Assembly (NCBI GenBank): GCA_011800155.1
Contig: CM022368.1
Location: 3,410,001-3,474,000 of the forward strand
DNA: 64,000 nt
Origin: Flammulina velutipes
Taxonomy: Eukaryota; Basidiomycota; Agaricomycetes; Agaricales; Physalacriaceae
Reading direction: 5' to 3'
Of this stretch, positions 25,139 through 35,256 are shown piece by piece. The position numbers and the translations under genes were made by a program. Under the pieces are notes generated by a model. It was not told the origin of the DNA. It searched no databases and saw only the letters and a list, made by a program, of their open reading frames with translations. Position 1 is the first letter of the stretch; every line of letters starts with the position of its first letter.

Positions 25139-25461
25139 CTAGGGTGTGCTCTTGTCAACAAGCTCGCGGGGAGTGCTCTTATCGACGAGTGCTCGTGGGG
25201 TGCTCTTGTCGACGATCTCGCGTGGGGTACTCTTGTCGACAAGTTCGCGTGGAGTACTCTTGTCGACGAGCTCTCGCGGTGTGCTCTTATCGACAATCTC
25301 GCGGGGGACGCTCTTGTCAACGATCTCGCGGGGGGTACTCTTGTCGACGAGTGCTCGTGGGGTGCTCTTGTCGACGAGCTCTCGGGGTGTGCTCTTGTCG
25401 ACGAGCTCTCGGGGTGTGCTCTTGTCGACAAGCTCGCGTGGGGTACTCTTATCGACGAGTC
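25139..25461 (-). repeat. 27 bp coding minisatellite, twelve copies
   Basis: Exon 2 of the repeat-protein gene is an uninterrupted array of 27 bp units. Most units carry the palindrome GTCGAC (codons for Val-Asp) or a one-base variant. Because the unit length is a multiple of three and lacks stops, frames on both strands stay open across it, which creates spurious overlapping open frames. Units differ at synonymous positions, so the array is not a fresh duplication. Confidence 0.95.
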
Positions 25462-25589
25462 CTAGAAGCGAACAAGTCAGCACGAGCGCCACATCAATGA
25501 AAGCGCGAACGCGTACCACCTGTAGGAGCGGCGGCCACTCCAATGGCTGCGACAAGGAAGGCAATGACGCTAAAAATGCTGAACTTCAT
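25139..25589 (-). CDS. Secreted tandem-repeat peptide; candidate RiPP precursor
   Basis: Two exons (25589-25520 and 25461-25139) separated by a 58 bp intron encode 130 residues. Exon 1 is a clean signal peptide, MKFSIFSVIAFLVAAIGVAA, followed by APTG. Exon 2 is nothing but a nine-residue unit, LVDKSTPRE, repeated twelve times head to tail (the last copy ends at P just before the TAG). Variation is confined to L/I at position 1, one T/V at position 6 and E/A at position 9; VDKS and PR never change. Each unit ends Pro-Arg then Glu, which could act as a Kex2-type cleavage site (Kex2 accepts Pro-Arg in some substrates) and would release ELVDKSTPR-like nonapeptides; there is no dibasic site. Next to it are two UstYa-family genes, as in dikaritin-type RiPP clusters. 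It could instead be a structural secreted repeat protein. Confidence 0.85.
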
Positions 25590-26170
25590 GTTAGATTCTG
25601 GGGAGAAGTTCCAGGTTATCCAGCGTCCTTTTATGGGTTCCAAGAGCCCGATTTTTCTCCATTATGTCGACGCGATCTTTTTCGATCTGAGACAACACGG
25701 GTTCGCATCAGTGAGTGTTCTTCTTGTGGACCTGTACGAACAATCAGATACATGTCAACTGAGGGCTCGATAAGGTTGGTCACATAGTACTGCAACTTCT
25801 TGTACGTGTCAGACACGGAATTTCATCAAGGAAAGATGCGAGGAAATGAATGGGCATGGACGAGGGTGGTGCTATCTTGGTATTATGTTATGCAGCGCGC
25901 ATAACCACTTGCCGCGTTTCCATTCCATAACGAAGCGTACGCAGTAGATGGAGAGTGTTTTCCATCACGGAGTCTTGTGCTTCAGAAGACCGCCATAAAC
26001 GGATACTAGCGTTGTATGTACGTGGGAAATCATCTGGGAGATCAAAGAACTTTAGTGAGGCCGACGGAAAGTCTCCGATCATGAATCAGAGTAAGAAAGA
26101 AAAGAAATTCGGAGCTACGTTACATGAATTGCGAATACCAGGCCGGGCCAGCTCGTACGGAGAGAATAGC
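25590..26170. other. Intergenic region between repeat protein and UstYa-like gene A
   Basis: About 580 bp that should hold the promoter of the repeat gene and the terminator of gene A. A 64-codon minus-strand frame with an ATG at 26082 (starts MIGDFPSASLKFFDLPDDF, stop at 25888) reads rather like protein, but has no recognised family and no splice partner; I do not call it a gene. Confidence 0.35.
25627..25637 (-). promoter_or_regulatory. TATA-like element of the repeat-protein gene
   Basis: On the minus strand the sequence reads CCCATAAAAGG, 38-48 bp before the start codon at 25589. A short 5' leader after a TATA box is common for highly expressed secreted fungal proteins. No experiment supports it. 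Confidence 0.3.
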
Positions 26171-26787
26171 TCATTCCCCTTTCTTTCGCCACTCTTCATA
26201 CACCATGTGATTTCTCTCAGCCTCCTTGTAAACCTCCGTCCAGTCCTTGCAAACAGCCTCGTAGGTCCGAACCGCTGTGGCACGGGAGTTCTTTGTCGAC
26301 TCCAAGCCAAGACTCGGACGACAAAGGATTGTTTGGCGGAGATACGTGAGACAGTGCTTTGTGAGGGTGGATGGCTCCTGCGAGGCGATGTAGTCCTTGC
26401 GAATGAGATCGAGGCACTTGAACTGATGAAATAGAGTGACCGTATACGCCTGCCCGGGCTGGTCGTCTTCGTCGATATGGACGAGGTGGCCGCCAGATGG
26501 AAGTAGAGCAGCGAATTCGACGTCACTGTCCGCGGCGTCAGGCCGATAGTGGGCTGTGGCACTGTACATCATCGCGACTGGATCCGACGCAATGGGCGAG
26601 AAATAGTTATGTGTCAATCCTGAAAGCGTGGTTAGTTCTGGATATGGATTTACGAAGTCAGCAAACCTTGGAGTGAGGCACTCTGGCTGACTGGCCAAGC
26701 CAAGCGTGAGAGAAGGTAAGTTGCGACGATAGCAAGCAGCACCGTCGAGAGCTGGAGAGCACGATGGGTAAGTCTTTGCGAGGACAT
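26171..26787 (-). CDS. UstYa/DUF3328-family protein A (HxxKC variant)
   Basis: Two exons (26787-26667, 26619-26171) around a 47 bp intron with a CTAAC branch point give 189 residues. Residues 10-31 form one N-terminal membrane helix (ALQLSTVLLAIVATYLLSRL) with a short cytoplasmic end, as in UstYa proteins. The family core is HQFKC at 105-109 and HC at 129-130 in KHCLTYLRQTILC, then CKDW and EEWRK near the end. The usual first motif is HxxHC; here Lys replaces the second His, so metal binding or catalysis may differ. UstYa and UstYb are needed for oxidative macrocyclisation in ustiloxin-type RiPPs. The gene is head-to-head with copy B and tail-towards the repeat-peptide gene. Function here is inferred from family and context. 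Confidence 0.85.
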
Positions 26788-27062
26788 TGTGGGAGGCAAT
26801 CAGGAGTCGAAGCTTGAAAAGCGCGTCAGAGAGCCTTAGGCTCAGGAACTACAAAGAGCAGTCTCAGTTCAATGAGGGATGACAACAATAAAACGGTCGA
26901 GATCTCGAAACAGTTCAGTTCGCAATCTGCCATATCGAGTATAGGCGTTAGTAGTTCGGACATCCGGGGTAGAAACACATAACAAGAGATCCCGGAAACC
27001 CTATCTGAATCAGTGAGCGTCTTAAAGTGTAAGATGGCAGGCATTACCGTAATCTTCGCAAC
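26788..27062. promoter_or_regulatory. Shared divergent promoter of the two UstYa-like genes
   Basis: A 275 bp gap between the two start codons. It contains a perfect 12 bp palindrome, TCGAGATCTCGA, at 26897-26908, a possible binding site for a dimeric regulator of both genes. Co-regulation is inference. Confidence 0.4.
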
Positions 27063-27712
27063 ATGTCCCTCTACTTTGGATTTCTCATGGTGCTCAACGT
27101 CGCGATTTCGTTGGTGCATCTTCTTCATCTCACGCCAGAGTTCAAGATGGGTTTGAAAGGTCAGCCAGAAAGTCCGGACAAGGAAGAATGTAAATTGACC
27201 ACGTAGCAGGTGGAATTGAGCGCGAGTATTCGTACATCGGAGATGACTTCCCTTCACGCCACCCTCTCCTCGAGTTTTCAGCGGCATCCTTCACGTTGCA
27301 GGAGACCGCTCACTACGGCCACAATGCGACGGACGCCACAGATGCTATCGAATGGGAGACCCTCAACGACTATCCTGGAGGGTATGGTCGAGCGCACCTT
27401 GGTCCAAATCAACGATCCTTCCTCATGACATTCTATCATCAATCCCACTGCATCCGGGAATTGCAGAAGGCTCTCGTTCATCAAGACCACGCCGCAGGTA
27501 CTGAACATCACGTCGATCATTGTCTCCAGTACTTGCGCCAAACGTTTCTCTGCGAGGCGGTAGACTCTGTCGAGAAGGGGGATTTCATGAAGAAGAATTA
27601 CCTAGTCGACCGCGTTCAGGACGAGATGGTGTGTTGGGATTGGGAGGCGGTCTTTCACCAGCTCGACGAAAGTTGGGGCGTATTTACTGAATGGAGAAAA
27701 CATTGGAATTAG
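27063..27712 (+). CDS. UstYa/DUF3328-family protein B (canonical HxxHC)
   Basis: Exons 27063-27159 and 27210-27712, joined over a 50 bp intron, encode 199 residues. The N-terminal 25 residues (SLYFGFLMVLNVAISLVHLL) form the membrane anchor. Then come REYSYIGDDFP, a well-known entry motif of the family, a stretch ending LGPNQRSF, the core HQSHC at residues 109-113 and HC at 136-137 in DHCLQYLRQTFLC, and CWDW plus TEWRK at the end. All His and Cys residues of the family motif are intact, unlike copy A. Both copies end with the same C-x-D-W and EWRK pattern, so they are paralogues. The ATG at 27063 is chosen because it gives the membrane helix; a short upstream exon is not excluded. Role in oxidising the repeat peptide is inference. 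Confidence 0.87.
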
Positions 27713-28366
27713 CTACATTGTATTTTTCTCGAATTATTGCCTTCGCGAGGTTACACTGAGGAGAAATCGAGTCGGGGAGCTTGAAAAAAGTAAGTTGCAT
27801 GGGCGCAGGTCGCAATCGACATTTCCGAACAATCCCGGTCGGAGTTTGAATCAAACAAGTTGGTTCAGTTCGTCTATCTGGCTGCTTTTGTTTTCACTCG
27901 ACACCTTGGCTTGGTGACGGCGCAGCTGATAATAGCGTGTGAGAGCTCCTGATCTCAAAAGAACTACATTCATCAAGAAGACTCTCCCAAGTTTGAACTA
28001 CGCCCCCACCGCATGATTTTTCTGGTGCATCGCCACAACCATTCCCCAAACGCAAGATTTTACCGTGATATTACGGCACGACTACCTCTAAAAATGTTGC
28101 TCTGGAAGCAACAGCGCTCGGGTCTCCCCTTGTTGACACTCGAGTTCCGGGACATGATCTGGAAACTTTGTTCTCTCCACCCTTCTGGTTCCGTCTAACC
28201 CCCTCTACGGACTTTATTTGGAGTCTCAGGTATAGAGGTCCTTTGTTCTGATATTTCAAACCCTGTCACGTCGGATTCACATCATCCTTTTGTTTTTTTG
28301 GGTGGCTGTCTTACCTCAAGAGGCCTCGATAATATACTAGAGACCGACGCTCCAATTGCAACCGAC
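27713..28366. other. Intergenic region between UstYa-like gene B and the But2-like gene
   Basis: About 650 bp. It should hold the terminator of gene B and the promoter of the next gene. A 61-codon frame at 28013-28198 begins with ATG but has no family signature. No other structure seen. Confidence 0.35.
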
Positions 28367-29367
28367 ATGGCTAACTCTAACTCCCATCTCTACGAAGCCC
28401 TGCTGCCTGAAAGCGAGAAGGAATACTCGACGGATCGTCCCCATACTCAACCGGGGACATCTACATCCTTCACGCGATGGGCCATCGTTTTCTGCACTCT
28501 CTGCACTCTAGTGAATGCGCTTCTTGCGTTCGGTCCAAGCTTCACACCTGGTCCAAGCCAACTCACCTGTCGGGATCCTCTAGCATCTGTAAAGAAGGCT
28601 GACCTCGGTCACCTTCGTCGTCCATCCCCATACATTGGCCTGCAAAACATTCCCCGACCTGATACGCCAGTTCCCCGCTCCATCTTGAATTACCCACAGA
28701 CCATCGCTCTCGTGGATTCTGCACATGGTGCCAAAGTCTTCGACGATGACCCCCTGCGGTATATGACTCGCACCGGCTCCGTTTCTCCAGAGGAGCGCCT
28801 GGTTCATGTCGATAAATCAGTGAGTTACCTTTTACATCAGCTGCTGATCATATCCTAACTTCTCTCAGTTGTCTACAATTGTACAGTTCCGCGCAATCGA
28901 TTTCGGCATGGAGTTGTGCCAGCTGAGGATGCGAATCCCAGCTGAATCTCTCAATCACACGGATCCCTTCATCGTCTCCGTGTACCGCCTCGATTCGACG
29001 CGATTGGATACCAAGTCTCTCTCGTATAACACTCGACCCTCTCGGGTGACCGAGGTAGCTAACATCGAAGTCGCCAATGAAGCCGTCGATTGGAGTCGTG
29101 ATTTCTCATGTGCCTGGGACGAGCTTCTGACCTTTGAGGTGGCTTGTTTCGCGGAGGATAGGCCTGGGTATGACAAGCAGAGAGAACGATGTTCTTTGGA
29201 ATGGTGGCAGAACAAGGAGAGTGAAGATCCTCAGCAAGGTATGTGTCGCTTCCAAGCGCGCCCACTCCATTCTGACTTAGCTTTTTGCCAAGCCCTGTTC
29301 ATGGTGCAACATGCCACTATCTGATTTCGTTGTAGGAATTATTTGTACACGATACTTAACTGAATGA
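28367..29367 (+). CDS. Type II membrane protein with But2-like C-terminal domain
   Basis: Three exons (28367-28819, 28869-29238, 29336-29367) encode 284 residues. Residues 1-35 are hydrophilic, 36-56 form a membrane helix (TRWAIVFCTLCTLVNALLAF), and the rest would lie in the lumen or outside. The outer part contains FRAIDFGMELCQLRMRIP and a beta-rich region with paired cysteines, ending QGIICTRYLTE. I relate it to the basidiomycete proteins annotated as But2 C-terminal-domain containing (a family named after a fission yeast ubiquitin-like binding protein); this is from memory of the pattern and is not certain. Its membrane topology equals that of the two UstYa-like proteins beside it, so all three could work on a secreted peptide in the same compartment. 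Confidence 0.65.
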
Positions 29368-29415
29368 AATGAATGAATGAATCATGTCGAGTGTGAGATA
29401 AACCTTCGGATTCGG

Positions 29416-31415
29416 TTACACAGGTAGGCCGCCCGCAAAGATCTCTGGCTGGACTTTCTTCTCCGACTCGTGTTTCTCGTAGCTATCGGTGTCGCCATTA
29501 GCGGACTGTCCGGTCTGGTTAATTGAAGATCGTTCTATCAGGAATAGGATGTACCTGCTGGGTGCGGCCAGGCTGGAATTCGATATCGACGCCGTCGGCG
29601 TCCGTTCTTCTGGTAGTAGTCTGATTCAAAACTTGAGCAAACTAAACTGCGAGCACACATAAATAACTCACTCGTGCCTCACTTGCTCCGAACGCAAACG
29701 AAGTCATGTCTTCCGTCGCGTGAGAGTAGAATGATGGGCCGCGCAGGTAAGCCCTGCTATTGAGATTGGCCTGTAAGCAGCGTCAACGAGTAGCTTTGAG
29801 TCATCGGAAGATTCACGCGCCAGCAGAGTGTTACAATAGAGGGGGCAAATTAGGAAGCTGACAGCTGTAAACGCGGGGTTACCGTGCCATACGGTCAACT
29901 GCGGAGCGTGTCAATAACATTATAGAACGTCTGTGGACAGCTTGACGAAACATACTGCGATGATAGTGAACATGGACACCAGAGCTGTCCAGACGCCGGT
30001 GTTGACCGTAAGAACAGATAGTCGGTCGAGTATTCTGTCCGTGCTACTTGCAGTGTAATTCATTGCATGATCACCAAAAATATAACTAAACATACCTCTG
30101 GAAACCATTGATAATTTGCGTCTTCTTCTTGTATGCCCGGATGAAGAATAGAAGGGAGACAGCGATGAGAACATCACAAGCCACTGATAGAGCCCAAGTT
30201 GCAATCATCAATCCCTGTGTGAAGAAGTGAGAATCGGCGGATATAGACGTGGGATAAACACACGTCTATCGCAAAGAGTCTGGCATTCGAGGATGTGTCT
30301 TGGTAGCTAGAATATATTTTGAGACGAATGAGCAGTATGATCAGTTGCAATGTACATACCACAAGGCGATGAGAGCTAGAAGGTAAATATTAGTATAACC
30401 GCGCTTCTCCTGGCAAAGCTGATTCACGTACCCGTCGTCAAAGCTGATGGTAAAAATATGACTTAGAATGTACATCGGTGAGTCGGAGATAGGCTTACCG
30501 GGCTGAGCGAGCGCCAAAGGCACCTAATAGGCACTTGTCAGTCTCGGGTACAGATGCCAACAAAATACCATAACTCACGAAAACAACAGGAACGATGAAG
30601 TGTTTGTTGCTCACTTCAGAATTCATCAGCAGTTAGCAATCATACTTGCGAGAGAACGCACATATCCAAATCCGATAAGCAAAGAACAGCTGTACAGGGC
30701 ACGATACCATCGTCTGTAACGACATGGGAATCAATTCATTCATTTCTTGGTATCAGAAAACTTGGACTCACATCAAAGAACAGTGACCACTACCCATTTG
30801 TATGAGATATATGTTCATTTATCAGAGGTAGAATCACGTACCAAGTATTCCTGGCTGATCGTATTAATGTATGCCCAATCGCCCCAGTGAGGAACGGTGA
30901 GCTGATAGACTGGAATCGGATGAGCGCTCAGCGCTCAGCCACCGGAGAAACTCGAGTGTTCGTACCACCAAGAAGACACGAAATCATATGTCCCGTGTTC
31001 ATTAGCCTATCCAGGCTCTAAGTTGATGATAAAAATCCGAGAATGTGGCGCACCATAGCCAAAGCACCTAGTAAAGTTAGTCACTGGGTACGACATGCAC
31101 CGGTCAATTCTAACGCACCAAAGTTGTGAAAAGCCACGAATCCTTCAATGAATGGCTACAATCCTCATCAAAACAAGCTTCCTGATGATCATATGGAAGG
31201 AAACGTACTGCACAAAATAATAGAATCTATGAGTCGCATCGCTCAGTCTGGTATATGCCGCGCTGTAAAATGAATCATACGTACGTCTGTACGCAGGTAG
31301 CACCCCATAACGCCGCGGAGAACGGCATCAATACGACCTCACTGCCAATAGAATCGGGAATCGAGAGCATTCCAGGCGGGGGGTTGGTACCAATGTTGCA
31401 CGATGTAGCAGACAT
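29416..31415 (-). CDS. DUF6534 seven-helix membrane protein
   Basis: A many-exon gene (about ten exons) starting MSATSCNIGTNPPPGMLSIPD at 31415. It follows the DUF6534 pattern of Agaricomycetes: an N-terminal helix with LMPFSAALWGATCVQT, later WGDWAYINT, a segment with CPVQLFFAYRIW, then helices separated by short loops, the C-terminal cytoplasmic motif LTNLNSR, and a hydrophilic tail ending EIFAGGLPV at the TAA 29416-29418. The family is expanded in mushrooms and has no settled function. Its 3' end faces the But2-like gene (48 bp apart). Exon borders were not all traced. Confidence 0.72.
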
Positions 31416-32082
31416 GGCTGCAGATACGAAGGAGTGCGAGGTCGTCCTCAGTAGAACCGAGAGCTATTATGGGGCAGCAGGATGCCGTTATGTGTGCCTC
31501 GTGGCGTGGCTAGTTTGTGCTCGACTGAATTGACGAGTCCATGAGGCCAAATATCCTATTCCCATTGAGCAGCCACATTATCCATGGGCTTGTGTCAACC
31601 TGTTTATTAGTGATGACAACAGGGCTGAGCGGAGCCGGGCGAGGAAAAACACCGTACCTCAGTATCATTCAAGTGGACTGAGGGAACACGGCATGGAAAG
31701 AAGTGATGGTCTCTGATCGCCCATTAGGTGCATGCTCATGGAGCAGGCCAGAGTGATACAGCGTTCATACCAGCGTTCACGCTCGGTAGATGCTCCCGTC
31801 GAAGAGCTAGTTAAAGAGCTCCGAGAGCAATTTCCAAAACATGAACGGAGTCAAATCGTGAAGAATGATCGGCACACCCAAGGCACTCCGAACATTCATT
31901 CTGTGCCGGAATCACGGCATGAGCCGATTTTCCCAGGGCACAAGGTTCGTGGTACATAGAATTGAGAACGGTCAGCAACACCTCATCCCCGAATGACATC
32001 GAAATCAATCGATGATGGAATCGCTATACAATAGAGTACTACATTTGTGCACTATCTTTCATTCCCTAACGGTCACTGAGAT
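31416..32082. other. Intergenic region, no gene recognised
   Basis: Divergent gap between the DUF6534 gene and the S33 hydrolase gene. A 75-codon frame at 31732-31959 starts with ATG and is charged, but has no signature and no splice partner. Treated as promoter region. Confidence 0.35.
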
Positions 32083-33251
32083 ATGGAAACGACGGGCACC
32101 GTCGACTTCGTTGTGCAAGGCGAAACGTACCAGACGTGGTATATAATCTTTGGTGATCTCAAAACCAGTGGTACTCGACCACTCGTTGCTCTCCATGGCG
32201 GTCCAGGCATGAGCCACCACTACATGCTGTGAGTACGTCGAAAGCATCCCTCCATTGACGGCTCAATTCCTCGTTAGTCCATTCAAGGCTGTATATGAAC
32301 GGTCGAGGTACGCGTTTCCGACGATCGTGTTCACAAGCGCAGGGTCATTATATATGTAGCACGCCCGTCATCCTGTATGACCAGCTCGGGAACGGAAAGT
32401 CTAGCCACATTCACGATAAACCGAAGTCATTCTGGACGCCGGACCTCTTCGCTGATGAACTAGATAACCTCATCACCCAGCTCGGAATATCTAATGACTA
32501 TAATCTTGTCGGACAGTCTTGGGGAGGTAAGCATCCTACAGGATAATTCTCATTGTTCACTGACCCAGACGATCGCAGGAATGCTAGCCGCGTACTTTGC
32601 AGCCAACCGACAGCCACAAGGATTGAGGCGCCTCGTTCTGTCAAACCCACCTTCCTCGATGGAGTTATTCATGGAGGGCGCCAATAAACTACTTGAACGA
32701 TTCCCACAGGAACAAGTCACTCTGATACGCGAGCATGAGAGCAAGGATGACCTCAAAGCGCTTGAGGTTCCAGAATATCAAAAAATTACAACTGCTTGGT
32801 GTCAACGCCACATTTGCGTACTTGACCCTTGGCCGGCAGACCTAATGGCATCCTTCAACGCTGCGAAGGAAGACCCGACTGTCCACCAGGCACTGTATGT
32901 CGTATTTATTGCGACTCGCACGTCAACTGACCACATCATAGAATGGGTGGCTTCAACTTCAAGCTCGTTGGCAACTTGAGAAAGTTCTCGGTCATCGATG
33001 ATCTTCACAAGATTAGACAGCCTACCCTCCTCATCGGCTCCCCAGAAGATGAGATCCAACCAAACGTGATACAGCCGTTCTTCGATAAAATCGACAAAGT
33101 AAAATGGATCGAATTTCCCAACAGTTCTCATCTCCCACATTTGGAGGAGCCTGACAAGTACGCCACCAAGTTCATTCATAATAGTGCTGTCACTCACAAA
33201 TGACATGACAGGTTCTTTGACGTTGTGCTGGGTTTTCTGGGGCTAGCATAG
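32083..33251 (+). CDS. Alpha/beta hydrolase, peptidase S33 (proline iminopeptidase-like)
   Basis: The start ATG at 32083 gives [19 protein letters not shown]. Landmarks of the proline iminopeptidase group are present in order: [13 protein letters not shown] (oxyanion hole), [12 protein letters not shown], the nucleophile elbow VGQSWGG (Ser), a lid region (about 32590-32900), the acid residue near GSPEDEIQP, and the catalytic His in [11 protein letters not shown]. The last exon, joined after DKYATK by a 43 bp intron, gives [12 protein letters not shown] and TAG at 33249-33251. These enzymes remove N-terminal proline or cleave small peptides and amides. No signal peptide is seen, so it should be cytosolic. 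It lies about 5 kb from the Pro-containing repeat peptide, so a link to peptide trimming is possible but speculative. Confidence 0.85.
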
Positions 33252-33811
33252 AAGGGTAACTTCATTAAATGGCTTCGGGCTGAATTGTACACAATAGAAC
33301 ATTAACTGAGGAGATAGGGAGTTTTGTAAGACGAAGGCTATGTTGAGCGACAGTCGGTAACGCGAAAGTGTCTATGGAGACGGGTGAGGCGTCGTCGTCG
33401 CCAAGGAAAAGGAGAAGAATCTCTGTAGGTGATAGTCAGTAAAAATTCGAGGAGGTTTGTGGCAAAGAGATTTCAGGATAACTAGGATTATTGATAAGGA
33501 ACATCTTGCCCTTGGGCGATTCTCCAATCAAAAGGTCGAGTGTGTCATCACAAGGATAGCGAGGAAAGAGACTCACAATGAATGCAATTGAGGCGAGAGA
33601 AGACAAGGAAAGAATTTCCCAAGACCGCAGATCAGTACATAGCAATGCAGTGACACTGCGCTCGAGGGGCTGTGAGAACGACGACGACGACGAAAAAGCG
33701 ATGGTGGTGAAAAAAGGAATTTGGATCGTGAGAAAGTTTTCCCGATTCAGAAATGAGAATCGTAATAATTACATGTGCAAGCACTGCTTAATTCCTTGAC
33801 GTCCCTCCACC
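33252..33811. other. Intergenic region with a short GAC microsatellite
   Basis: About 560 bp with no recognised gene. A short run of ACG/GAC units lies near 33673-33690. The right end is the promoter of the next gene. Confidence 0.35.
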
Positions 33812-34368
33812 ATGACCGAGTACGATTTCAGTCCTGCAGCCGTCGAAAGGTACAAGGAGAAGCAGCGAGGAATCAGCAGATGGGTTCAAGAGACACAGAA
33901 ACACAATCCGCCCAATCCGATCAGCTCGCGGCCGCAGGCGTACAGGTCTAGCACGTACAACGGGAATACTCCTACTCGACGACCATCGTCTAACAACCAG
34001 TCCGCTCGACCTTCGATGCATCGCTCACATACGGACGCTTCTCGCAGACCAAATATGCGCCAACCGACGAGGTCATATACTACTCCAGCTGCAGTGGCGC
34101 GTCCTATGGCTCCTCCTCCGCCTCCGCTGCAATTGTACTCTGCGCCTCCAGTCTACGGACCAGTCATTGTATCGGTGCGTGTCTCTTACCTTCCCCGCGG
34201 CCCGACTCACCGCTTAATCAGCCTGTGTCCTACTCGTACGGATACAATTCAGCTCCAAAGAAAGGCGTCATGACGCGTATCAAAGAGTTCGTAGGCGTGG
34301 ACACTAGTCATCCATCCAGGTCCAACTCCAAACGAAGCGACAGAAACAAACGGAATTATTCCTACTGA
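33812..34368 (+). CDS. Small disordered basic protein
   Basis: Two exons joined at about 34169/34222 encode roughly 170 residues. The N-terminus MTEYDFSPAAVERYKEKQRGI is probably helical; the middle is rich in Ser, Arg, Asn, Pro and Thr with the run RPMAPPPPPLQL; the C-terminus has GVMTRIKEFVGVD and a basic Ser/Arg/Asn tail ending NYSY at the TGA 34366-34368. I recognise the pattern (short helical N-terminus, Pro-rich middle, amphipathic MTRIKEF-type end) from Agaricomycete hypothetical proteins, without a known function. Confidence 0.65.
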
Positions 34369-34737
34369 TTTGGTTCCGTGTTCTATTTTTCGCTTGGATT
34401 CATTTGTGGACTGGCTTTTTGTGGTACATATGTACATATGTTCTACGTACATGGTTGAATGCGAAGTGCTGCGTATCAGGATCCGCATCGTACTCCCCTG
34501 CTCGATACTCCTCATTTCCGGCTGGAATCTATCTGGACATGCCTAGCGCTAAATCACCGTGTGGTTCATTTGTGTGGCGCATCAAATGATTTACGTGGGG
34601 CGGCGGGTACCCACGCTCCCCCGTTCATATCCGAGATTATTGTCAAGCCAAGTATCATCGACATCGTCAGCCATTTATCCTCGTAATTTGGCCACACCGC
34701 TTCGCCGTCTCCTCACAATTGCCATTCAATCTGGGGG

Positions 34738-34745
34738 TGACGTCA
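34738..34745. promoter_or_regulatory. CRE/ATF site TGACGTCA
   Basis: A perfect palindromic TGACGTCA, the consensus of CREB/ATF-type bZIP factors, 74 bp before the ATG of the small three-exon gene; a second half site, TACGTCA, follows at about 34764-34770. Stress and nutrient factors of this type are known in fungi. Binding is inferred from the motif alone. Confidence 0.35.
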
Positions 34746-34818
34746 CGACGTCCTCTACGCCGCCTACGTCATCCGAGAATTCTTGCCTTTCGACGCTCAC
34801 TTGTTTCCCCCACACGAC

Positions 34819-35256
34819 ATGCAGATCCCTGTGTTATCATCGACCCCGGAGGAGACAAAACATCATTCCCCGGAAAGCTCGCTTATCGAGTTTCTAGACG
34901 TGCGTTTTTGGCCTCTTTGCGACGGGAAGAATGTTGCTCGGACAGGTTCACGACTAACCCCGAATTTTCTAATTGTGTAGGCGTCGCCACAATCAATTTA
35001 CCGCTTTACTGCCCCACGAGACGCACCGGGTGCGGAGATATGCCGAGAAGGAAGAGGGGGAGAAGACTGCAGGACAATGGGAATGACTGGGAAGGAAATG
35101 TTCGCCATGATGCAGGTATGATTAATACCACACTGGGTAAAAGGTACAGCTTCACTGAATTGGTTGACTTAGAAACTGGGTTTCTTCTGCGCGCTGCCAA
35201 TGGACCCCACGAAGACATATATGGAGTGCTCTCCATCTGCGATACCCAAGTCATAG
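34819..35256 (+). CDS. Small three-exon gene, unassigned
   Basis: Two introns with good signals (34900-34980, GTGCGT...ACTAAC...GTAG; 35116-35172, GTATGA...TTGACTTAG) mark this as a transcribed gene. In the frame with phase-0 joins, ATG 34819 gives MQIPVLSSTPEETKHHSPES, then SSLIEFLDASPQSIYRF, and the product ends PSAIPKS after about 99 residues. A second frame also stays open through all three exons, so the reading frame is not settled; an upstream exon may exist too. No family recognised. Confidence 0.3.

Noticed and set aside
25139..25461. CRISPR array or minisatellite as a non-coding feature
   Set aside because: No spacers, unit is coding and 27 bp, and the host is a eukaryote.
25146..25787. 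A 213-codon plus-strand frame across the repeat array
   Set aside because: The 27 bp unit keeps frames open on both strands. The minus-strand reading has a signal peptide, intron and stop; this one has none of these.
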